From NCBI GenBank assembly GCA_964493425.1, contig CAZBMW010000007.1, positions 1 to 64,000 on the forward strand: a stretch of 64,000 bases of DNA, given 5' to 3'. Every line of letters begins with the position of its first letter. Positions within the stretch are counted from its first letter, which is position 1. Shown in pieces: positions 18,283 to 23,853 of the stretch. This DNA is from CAYLMG01 sp964493425 (GTDB lineage Bacteria; Planctomycetota; Phycisphaerae; Sedimentisphaerales; Anaerobacaceae). The position numbers and the translations under genes are program-made. Under the pieces are notes generated by a model. The model was not told the DNA's origin, searched no databases, and saw only the letters and a program-made list of their open reading frames with translations.

Positions 18283-18933
18283 CTAAATCCAAACAATAAA
18301 ATCTGAATGTGCATTTACTGATTCATACAATTTTTGGTTTATGCGAAGTTGATTAAGACGTATTTCCATTGTTTGAACACTGACTCTATATCTATTGGCT
18401 AATGCAGAATGTAACATTGGGATTATTCTGTCCCATTTAATATCTTTTGCATAACTTTGTAAAATGCCTTTATAAATTTTTTCGACATCATCGAAAATTG
18501 TTTTTCTGGGAATAAGAATCGCACCGGCAAAATAATTAGCATCTCTCTCAATTCGTGCATAGCTTCTCTTAATTCGCCTCGAAAGTTCAATTGAATCTTT
18601 AATTGTATAACATCCTGAATATAATTTAGGATGTAACACAATGTGTCCAATTTCGTGGGCAATCGAAAAACTGGCTCTTCCCCAGCAAACATTACTATCT
18701 ATAATAATATCAAAACGTTCGTTACGTTTGCTACGTATTACAGCATCAACACCAAATTTGCTATTAATTTCAGCAAGTAAACCAAATTCATCTATCAAAG
18801 GTTGTTTTTCAGCAATTAAATCAATATCAATGGGCGGGTCAATACCTCGTGGGAAAGATGCCCGAAGTGTTTTATCAGCTAATCGTTCTATATCAGCAAC
18901 CGTATATGTTTCTACGTGTGAAGGCTCCATCAT
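18283..18933 (-). CDS. ImmA/IrrE-family metallopeptidase (passenger)
   Basis: A 216-residue protein with the zinc metallopeptidase motif HEIGH (H93, E94, H97) inside FSIAHEIGHIVLH. It is followed by ERDANYFAGAILIP, the family's conserved third-ligand helix. ImmA/IrrE (COG2856) enzymes cleave partner XRE repressors to switch on mobile-element or stress genes. It lies 8 bp downstream of an XRE regulator gene in the same operon, the classical ImmR-ImmA arrangement. It is the outermost gene on the left side of the mobile element. The likely role, cleaving the neighbouring repressor, is an inference from that pairing. Confidence 0.88.
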   Translation of the reverse strand: MMEPSHVETYTVADIERLADKTLRASFPRGIDPPIDIDLIAEKQPLIDEFGLLAEINSKFGVDAVIRSKRNERFDIIIDSNVCWGRASFSIAHEIGHIVLHPKLYSGCYTIKDSIELSRRIKRSYARIERDANYFAGAILIPRKTIFDDVEKIYKGILQSYAKDIKWDRIIPMLHSALANRYRVSVQTMEIRLNQLRINQKLYESVNAHSDFIVWI

Positions 18934-18941
18934 AAACTAAT

Positions 18942-19328
18942 TCAATAGTTTTCCTCTATGTATCTTGCTAATTCCCGCAATTTCTCGTCACTAAGTTGTT
19001 GATTAGCCACCGTCCTTACTAATACTGGCACGCCTTCATTTTCTCTTACAATTTTTGCTATATCTGCTGGAATACGGTTACTATCTTTAGCAGCTAAATC
19101 GAATAATTCTGCTCGGTGCGGGTCTGTTGACGAAAGCCCTAATCCATCACAAATACGGTCTAATGTTTGTTTATTGGCCGGCGGTGGTATTTTCCCTCTT
19201 TCTATATTACTGAGATTAGAAGGCTGTAAATCAACTAATTCCGCGAAACGACGTAAACCAATATTGGCCTCTTCTACCCTTATTTTTTTTAAAAGCTGAC
19301 CAAAAGACAATTCTCCTTTCGGTTCCAT
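18942..19328 (-). CDS. XRE-family helix-turn-helix regulator (passenger)
   Basis: 128 residues from the ATG at 19328, which has GGGAG 8 bp upstream; a TTG 15 bp earlier would be an alternative. The helix-turn-helix spans about residues 8-65, with the core LRRFAELVDLQPSNLSNIERGK. The C-terminal part is short and helical. It is probably a repressor of its own operon, since a perfect 9-1-9 palindrome lies 30 bp upstream of the start, in the gap to the divergent gene at 19553. The partner peptidase follows immediately. Confidence 0.87.
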   Translation of the reverse strand: MEPKGELSFGQLLKKIRVEEANIGLRRFAELVDLQPSNLSNIERGKIPPPANKQTLDRICDGLGLSSTDPHRAELFDLAAKDSNRIPADIAKIVRENEGVPVLVRTVANQQLSDEKLRELARYIEENY

Positions 19329-19357
19329 AACGGATTCTCCCAAAAGCTTTATAGAGC

Positions 19358-19376
19358 GTTATATATTATATATAAC
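19358..19376. promoter_or_regulatory. Perfect 19-bp palindrome, probable XRE operator
   Basis: GTTATATATTATATATAAC is a perfect 9-1-9 inverted repeat placed 30 bp upstream of the XRE start codon. A related half-site (AGTTATATAG) lies near 19446-19455. Its position in the divergent gap suggests that it controls the XRE-ImmA operon and perhaps the divergent gene. Confidence 0.65.
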
Positions 19377-19491
19377 TTATTCGACAAAAGCAAGTCTTGG
19401 GTTCAGTTATTTAAGTAAATATACATAACTCATTTATACATAAGTAGTTATATAGTCTCAAAAATTATTTAAAAAATTTAAAAAATTTTCC

Positions 19492-19520
19492 TTGACTTAA
19501 ATGGCTTTTCTTTTTAGGAT
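19492..19520 (+). promoter_or_regulatory. Promoter of the winged-helix passenger gene
   Basis: TTGACT (19492-19497) is followed by a 17-bp spacer and TAGGAT (19515-19520). An AAGGAG at 19540-19545 stands 7 bp before the ATG at 19553. Confidence 0.6.
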
Positions 19521-19552
19521 ATAGACCGATTTAAAATTTAAGGAGAATTAAA

Positions 19553-20050
19553 ATGAAGCACGCGGAACAAACAATACAAGATTTAGAATCCAAGCTGCAA
19601 GAAATAAACGCTGAGGCAAGAAGAATCAAAACCGCCATAAATTGCCTATGCGAGGTTATGGGAAAACCACCTAAATACGAAGAAACTACAAAAGAATCCC
19701 ATAAAATTAGCACAATCAGGCCTGACAAATATTACGGACAACCACAAGCAACAGCCATAACAGAGGTGCTTACAAAGCGAGGTGCGCTTGATATGGGTGC
19801 TGCTACATTGGACGAAATCTACGACGAATTAGCCGCTGGGGGCTTCAAATTTACAGGTAAAAATGAAGGTATCAAAAAACGCGGCCTTGCAATATCGATG
19901 TCAAAAAATCCAAAATTTCACAGACTTCCTAATGATACTTGGGGTTTGCGCGAATGGTATCCAAAAGCCAAAGAAAGCAAAGAATCACAAGAACAATCAA
20001 CAAAAGATGAAACCCCTAAACCAAAAGAAGAAACTAACAAAGAAAATTGA
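19553..20050 (+). CDS. Coiled-coil plus winged-helix protein (HARE-HTH-like; passenger)
   Basis: A 165-residue protein with a strong ribosome binding site. Residues 1-35 form a charged coiled coil. Residues about 56-137 look like a winged helix of the HARE-HTH type: TLDEIYDELAAGGFKF, then SMSKNPKFHRLPNDTWGLREWY. That strand-turn-W pattern is typical of these DNA-binding modules. The tail (140-165) is low-complexity, rich in Lys, Glu and Ser. HARE-HTH modules are found fused to restriction and chromatin proteins. Here it is a free-standing small protein. Its role in the element (regulator, or target or end binding) is unknown. It reads towards the tRNA with no clear terminator in its own direction. 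Confidence 0.7.
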   Translation: MKHAEQTIQDLESKLQEINAEARRIKTAINCLCEVMGKPPKYEETTKESHKISTIRPDKYYGQPQATAITEVLTKRGALDMGAATLDEIYDELAAGGFKFTGKNEGIKKRGLAISMSKNPKFHRLPNDTWGLREWYPKAKESKESQEQSTKDETPKPKEETNKEN

Positions 20051-20057
20051 CAATTAA

Positions 20058-20097
20058 ATAAAAACCCCGCTGACTCCTTGCAAGCGACCCAGCGGGG
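20058..20097 (-). terminator. Intrinsic terminator for minus-strand transcription
   Basis: CCCCGCTG (20065-20072) pairs with CAGCGGGG (20090-20097). The A-run at 20060-20064 becomes a U-run on the minus strand. On the plus strand no U-run follows, so plus-strand readthrough into the tRNA is possible. Confidence 0.65.
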
Positions 20098-20105
20098 CAA
20101 CGTAC

Positions 20106-20194
20106 GGAGACGTGCCTGAGAGGCCTAAAGGACTGCCCTTACAAGGCAGCGAAGGTTTAATAACCTTCCGCGGGTTCGAATCCCGCCGTCTCCG
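20106..20194 (+). tRNA. Class II (serine-type) tRNA with anticodon UAC
   Basis: The 89-nt sequence folds into a full cloverleaf. It has a perfect 7-bp acceptor stem (GGAGACG/CGTCTCC) and a D-arm CCT-GAGAGGCCTAA-AGG with the conserved GG. The anticodon stem is CTGCC/GGCAG with loop CTTACAA. The long variable arm has a perfect 7-bp stem (GAAGGTT/AACCTTC), and the T-arm is GCGGG-TTCGAAT-CCCGC. The long variable arm, discriminator G and GGAGA acceptor start are those of serine tRNAs. The anticodon (20140-20142) is UAC, which would read the valine codon GUA. CCA is not encoded. It lies inside the mobile element. Whether it is expressed or charged cannot be seen. Confidence 0.85.
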
Positions 20195-20204
20195 GTAAAT
20201 ATTC

Positions 20205-20246
20205 GAAAGGACAGGCGTTCGCTTTGGGGCTTCGACCTATCCTTTC
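20205..20246 (+). terminator. Hairpin after the tRNA, possible terminator
   Basis: GAAAGGACAGG (20205-20215) pairs with CCTATCCTTTC (20236-20246) with one mismatch, followed by TTAA. It is a weak terminator candidate for the tRNA transcript. On the opposite strand the mismatch becomes a G-U pair. Confidence 0.4.
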
Positions 20247-20298
20247 TTAACCACTTGACCCGAAGGCCAGTGGCGCAACCATTCACCACTATATCATT

Positions 20299-20336
20299 TT
20301 TTGGCCTCCTGTCAAGCAAAAAATAGGAGGCCAAAA
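20299..20336 (+). promoter_or_regulatory. Perfect 12-bp inverted repeat covering the transposase ribosome binding site
   Basis: TTTTGGCCTCCT (20299-20310) and AGGAGGCCAAAA (20325-20336) form a 12-bp hairpin with a 14-nt loop. The AGGAGG of the right arm is the ribosome binding site of the transposase, whose ATG begins at 20336. Transcripts entering from outside would hide the site, and only those starting within the hairpin would leave it free. This is a known way for insertion sequences to limit transposase. Confidence 0.7.
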
Positions 20337-21172
20337 TGAATATTTTATCAACAAAAGAAAAGGCGAAGATTCTACGTGCTTTAGTCGAGGGTTGTTCTAT
20401 TCGCAGCACAGAACGTCTTACAGGCCACCACAGGGATACAATTATGCGATTATTGGTTCACGCAGGCCAAAAAGCCGAATTAGTCCTCAATTCAAAGATT
20501 AAAGATATAAAGGCGGGTCATATACAAATTGACGAGGCTTGGACGTTTGTTGGCAAGAAAAATAAAAAGTTAAAAATTAGAGAAGCTTGCGAAGGAAAGT
20601 TAGGCACACAGTTTGTCTTTGTTGCTATGGACAGAGATACAAAATTGATACCATCTTTTCGATTAGGAAAACGTGAGCTTAATACAGTTATACCGTTTAT
20701 TAAGGATTTGAAACGAAAAATCAAAGGTCATACTCATTTAACAACGGATAGTTACAAACCATATATTGGCGCGATTTTAAATACTTTTGAGCTTAATAAA
20801 GTAAGCTATACCCAACTTATGAAGGTATATACGACTAATGGGAATCCAAAACGAGAAGGATATTCGCCTGTTGATTTTGTAATGACTAAAAAGAAAGTTA
20901 TGTTTGGGAATCCACCTATAAACCGAATATCTACATCGCATATAGAACGTCAAAATTTGACTCTTAGAATGTCTTTGCGGAGAATGACAAGATTAACAAA
21001 CGCATTTAGTAAAAAATTTGATAATCTAAAAGCTGCGCTCAATCTGCATTTTGCGTATTATAATTTCTGTCGGATACACGGCTCATTAGGCATAACGCCT
21101 GCGATGAGGGCAGGGATAACAAGTCATATTTGGAGTATCGAGGAAATATTGAACTATCAAAATGCAGCTTGA
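20336..21172 (+). CDS. IS1-family DDE transposase
   Basis: A 278-residue single-frame transposase. An N-terminal helix-turn-helix spans about residues 5-45 (ILRALVEGCSIRSTERLTG). The DDE residues are D66 in IQIDEAWTF, D138 in HLTTDSYKPY and E204 in TSHIERQNLTLRMS; the last is the IS1-type motif around the glutamate. The C-terminus AYYNFCRIHGSLGITPAM is typical of the long IS1-like subgroup that needs no frameshift. It is the only transposase of the element and presumably acts on the 19-bp ends. Its GUA codons encode ordinary positions such as KVSY. Confidence 0.88.
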   Translation: MNILSTKEKAKILRALVEGCSIRSTERLTGHHRDTIMRLLVHAGQKAELVLNSKIKDIKAGHIQIDEAWTFVGKKNKKLKIREACEGKLGTQFVFVAMDRDTKLIPSFRLGKRELNTVIPFIKDLKRKIKGHTHLTTDSYKPYIGAILNTFELNKVSYTQLMKVYTTNGNPKREGYSPVDFVMTKKKVMFGNPPINRISTSHIERQNLTLRMSLRRMTRLTNAFSKKFDNLKAALNLHFAYYNFCRIHGSLGITPAMRAGITSHIWSIEEILNYQNAA

Positions 21173-21181
21173 TTATTATCT

Positions 21182-21421
21182 TTAAAGAGCTAAAAAATCC
21201 TTGACATTATTCAAATGGCTATACATACTTACAGGATAAAACTCTATTTGGTTATCCCACGGGATAAGCTTTTCGTCTGCCAAATGAGTAAAACACCAAA
21301 GACACACCTCTCCCGACTGATACTCTTTGGGTATAACGGCGCGCCAAATCTTATCTGGCACAGAAAAGCCAATAGGATTGACGCGAAAACATATTTTACA
21401 TATCTCTCTTGAAAGGGGCAT
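21182..21421 (-). CDS. Small zinc-ribbon protein (passenger)
   Basis: A 79-residue protein from the ATG at 21421 (an upstream ATG at 21463 would add 14 residues). Two CxxC pairs, C8-x2-C11 (EICKICFRV) and C40-x2-C43 (VCLWCFTH), suggest a zinc ribbon. Between them is the hydrophobic IGFSVPDKIWRAVIP segment, and after them LIPWDNQIEFYPVS. The residue pattern looks like a conserved small family with no assigned role; I do not know its function. It runs back towards the transposase and stops 9 bp from its end. The ribosome binding site is weak. Confidence 0.65.
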   Translation of the reverse strand: MPLSREICKICFRVNPIGFSVPDKIWRAVIPKEYQSGEVCLWCFTHLADEKLIPWDNQIEFYPVSMYSHLNNVKDFLAL

Positions 21422-21424
21422 ATT

Positions 21425-21583
21425 ATGGCCTATCGTAAAAGAAGAGGTAGTGATACGTGGCATTGGTGCTCAAATTGCAGCAGATGGCCAACAAGTGACT
21501 ACACCACATCGCAAACAAAACCCACTTATGGCGAGCTTTGCAATGAATGTAAGAGTAAACAAAAAGACGGAAATTGCCGTTAA
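21425..21583 (+). CDS. 52-residue zinc-ribbon protein (passenger)
   Basis: A short gene starting at the ATG at 21425, with GAAAGGGG about 7 bp upstream. It encodes 52 residues beginning MAYRKRRGSDTWHWCSNCSR. The pairs C15-x2-C18 and C39-x2-C42 (ELCNECK) form a likely zinc ribbon. The Trp-rich start (TWHWC) and basic N-terminus are distinctive. No function is known to me. Its ATG is only 3 bp from that of the divergent zinc-ribbon gene, so the leaders of the two transcripts overlap. A strong terminator follows at 21604. Confidence 0.75.
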   Translation: MAYRKRRGSDTWHWCSNCSRWPTSDYTTSQTKPTYGELCNECKSKQKDGNCR

Positions 21584-21603
21584 TTTACCGTACCACTACA
21601 TCC

Positions 21604-21642
21604 AATAGCACTTTGTTTTTAGGGCAAAGTGCTATTTTTTTC
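21604..21642 (+). terminator. Strong intrinsic terminator
   Basis: AATAGCACTTTG (21604-21615) and CAAAGTGCTATT (21625-21636) form a perfect 12-bp stem followed by a T-run. It ends plus-strand transcription just inside the right end of the mobile element and shields the dnaG promoter. Confidence 0.88.
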
Positions 21643-21698
21643 TATTTTTCAAAGAGCCTTTATTTTCCCTGAGTTAAAGGGATAATCCCCTTTTATTT

Positions 21699-21717
21699 TT
21701 CAAATTAGGACAGTACC
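21699..21717 (-). repeat. Right terminal inverted repeat
   Basis: TTCAAATTAGGACAGTACC is the exact reverse complement of the left end at 18256-18274. Confidence 0.92.
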
Positions 21718-21725
21718 AATCAGTC
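21718..21725. repeat. Right target-site duplication
   Basis: AATCAGTC, identical to 18248-18255. Removing the element and one copy restores a plausible uninterrupted intergenic sequence. Confidence 0.9.
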
Positions 21726-21796
21726 CCATTTCACCAAATGTCCAAAATACCCAAAAACGCCTTTTTTGCCTCAAAAAGCCGTTTGCTGAGCAAAAC

Positions 21797-21824
21797 TTGA
21801 CTTTTTAATATATCGGACTATATT
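21797..21824 (+). promoter_or_regulatory. Promoter of dnaG-rpoD
   Basis: TTGACT (21797-21802), a 16-bp spacer and TATATT (21819-21824). AATATA and TATATT around the -10 box form an inverted repeat. The leader to dnaG would be about 118 nt. Confidence 0.6.
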
Positions 21825-21948
21825 AAGGTAGCTACCATTTTTGTGCAGGGAAAGGTTATCTTAAATATTATCGATTGTACTTACTATCTTGATTTCACAA
21901 AGGCGTAAAAGACGCCCCTTTTATATAAAAAGGATTTGACTTTAATTT

Positions 21949-23736
21949 ATGGCAGGAATCTTCGACAGCTCAACCGTCTCTCGAATTCAGCAGGCCAACG
22001 ATATCGTTGACGTCATAGCTGAATACGTCAGCCTTAAGAAGAAAGGCCGCGAAATGGTCGGCCTGTGTCCGTTTCACGACGACCATCGGCCCAGCCTTTA
22101 TGTCAATCCCGCAAAGCAAATTTTTAAATGTTTTGCCTGCAGTGCCGGCGGCGACGTATTCAAATTCCTGCAGATGTTTGAAAATCTTACCTTCCCACAG
22201 GCTATCGAGCGATTAGCCGAGCGCGCAGGTATCAAAATCGAGCGCCGACAGCAACCTGATAATAAAACTAAATCGCAGCCGGATGTCGATCCCAACAGGC
22301 TCGCAAAGGCAAACGCCTGGGCCGCTGACTATTTCCACAAAAATCTGCTTGATAAGAAAAAAGGCGAGTTCGCTCGCAGCTACCTCGAAAAAAGAAAAAT
22401 CCCCCTCGGTGTCGCCAAAGACTGGCAAATCGGCTTGGCGCTTATCGGCAATGACCTCGCCGAAACTGCAAAACAAAAAAAAGCCAACATCGACCTTCTA
22501 ATAAAGGCCGGTCTGCTGACCTCTCAGAATTCCGACAGGTTCGTAAATCGTCTGATGTTCCCCATAACTGACGTCACCAGCCGCGCAATCGGTTTCGGCG
22601 GACGGGCATTCGAACAGGCCGAGGCGAAATATATAAATTCTCCAGCTACAGCTCTCTTTGACAAAAGCAACTGCCTTTACGGCCTGCAGCAGGCAAGACA
22701 CTCAATCGTCTCTTCAGGCACCGCCGTCGTTGTCGAAGGATACACCGATTGCATAATGGCGCACTACAAAGGCATATCAAATTGCGTTGCAAGTCTCGGT
22801 ACGAGCTTCACTACAGGCCAGGCCCGTATCCTCAGAAGATTCGCCAAAAAAGCTGTCCTCGTCTTCGATAGTGACATCGCAGGTACCGAAGCTGCGAACA
22901 GGGCGCTCGAGGTCTGCATCTCACAGCACATCGATATTAAAATCGCTTGTATCCCCGGCCACAAAGACCCCTGCGATTACCTGCTCAGCGCCGGAAAAGA
23001 AAAATTCGAGCAGCTTATAAGCAGCGCCGACGACGTCTTCAGCTTCAAATGGGACAGGCTAACGCAAAGCCTCGGCAAAAACGACACCATTGTCGAAAGA
23101 AAAGCTGCCATAGAGGAGTTTTTGCAGACAATAGCGAATGCAATGCAGGCAGGCTCGCTCGACCCTATTGAAAAAGGCCTCATTGTAAACCGCATCGCCT
23201 CTATCATAGGCCTGGAGGCAAAGCAGATAAACAATCTGCTCGCTAAGCTTATCACAAGGGCCAAAAGGGCCGCCGCCTATCAGTCGCAGGAGCAAAAGTT
23301 TGGCCCAGTTGATTTAGGTCAGGGCGGCTTCGCCGTCGCACAGCGCCAAGTTATCGAGGTCCTTCTGAATCGAGCTGACCTTTTCGAATCCGTAAAAAAC
23401 AGGATTACCCCTGAGCTTTTTGACGTACCTGTGCTCAGGCAGATCGCACAAATCCTCTTTAAATTATTAAAAAAGAAACCCAAAACTACTGTTACTGAGA
23501 TTCTTGCTGAAACGGATTCTGTTGAGCTTGCCAATGTCATTGTCGAGCTCGAAAGGCAGGGCGGCGAAAAGGGAAACTTCGAATCTTCCCTTGACGATGC
23601 AGTTGAAGCTATGCACAGGTTCAGCCAAAAACAGAAAAGAGCAGAAATAAAGGAAATTAAGGACGAAACTGAGTATTTGAAGAAAGTTTTTGAAGATAGC
23701 CAAAAACAAAACCGTCGTAATATCGGTATGCTTTAA
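21949..23736 (+). CDS. dnaG: DNA primase
   Basis: A 595-residue primase that makes the RNA primers for replication. The CHC2 zinc finger is C40-x2-H43 and C61-x2-C64 (GLCPFHDDHRPS, KCFACSAGG). The TOPRIM core has the catalytic Glu in VVVEGYTDCI (near residue 265) and the DxD in LVFDSDIAG (near residue 305). The C-terminal third is the helicase-binding region. It is followed by rpoD as in the classical macromolecular synthesis operon, but rpsU is absent in front. The conserved valine of GGDVFKF is encoded by GUA (22156-22158), which shows that GUA is valine in this genome. Confidence 0.96.
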   Translation: MAGIFDSSTVSRIQQANDIVDVIAEYVSLKKKGREMVGLCPFHDDHRPSLYVNPAKQIFKCFACSAGGDVFKFLQMFENLTFPQAIERLAERAGIKIERRQQPDNKTKSQPDVDPNRLAKANAWAADYFHKNLLDKKKGEFARSYLEKRKIPLGVAKDWQIGLALIGNDLAETAKQKKANIDLLIKAGLLTSQNSDRFVNRLMFPITDVTSRAIGFGGRAFEQAEAKYINSPATALFDKSNCLYGLQQARHSIVSSGTAVVVEGYTDCIMAHYKGISNCVASLGTSFTTGQARILRRFAKKAVLVFDSDIAGTEAANRALEVCISQHIDIKIACIPGHKDPCDYLLSAGKEKFEQLISSADDVFSFKWDRLTQSLGKNDTIVERKAAIEEFLQTIANAMQAGSLDPIEKGLIVNRIASIIGLEAKQINNLLAKLITRAKRAAAYQSQEQKFGPVDLGQGGFAVAQRQVIEVLLNRADLFESVKNRITPELFDVPVLRQIAQILFKLLKKKPKTTVTEILAETDSVELANVIVELERQGGEKGNFESSLDDAVEAMHRFSQKQKRAEIKEIKDETEYLKKVFEDSQKQNRRNIGML

Positions 23737-23853
23737 ATAGACAACCGGTCAAAACCTTAATACTCGCTTCATTGCTCTTCGAAAACGTGATATTTGTATT
23801 TGCACGAAAAATTTTTCAAAGCATTACAAGCAATTTTTATAGGATAATCTGAT

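Larger units (their letters stand above)
18256..21717. mobile_element. IS1-family transposon with passenger genes, 3,462 bp
   Basis: The element is bounded by perfect 19-bp inverted repeats (GGTACTGTCCTAATTTGAA at 18256-18274 and its reverse complement at 21699-21717). It is flanked by a perfect 8-bp direct repeat, AATCAGTC. In order it carries an ImmA/IrrE peptidase (-), an XRE regulator (-), a coiled-coil winged-helix protein (+), a class II tRNA with anticodon UAC (+), an IS1-type DDE transposase (+), a zinc-ribbon gene (-) and a second zinc-ribbon gene (+). The identical ends and target copies point to a recent insertion. IS1-family elements are usually about 0.7-1.2 kb, so most of this one is passenger DNA. 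It inserted about 70 bp upstream of the dnaG promoter. Confidence 0.92.

Noticed and set aside
20125..20409. A 94-codon minus-strand frame containing a DGGIRTRGRLLN stretch
   Set aside because: This peptide is the well-known false translation of the antisense strand of a tRNA. The frame lies across the class II tRNA and the transposase start.
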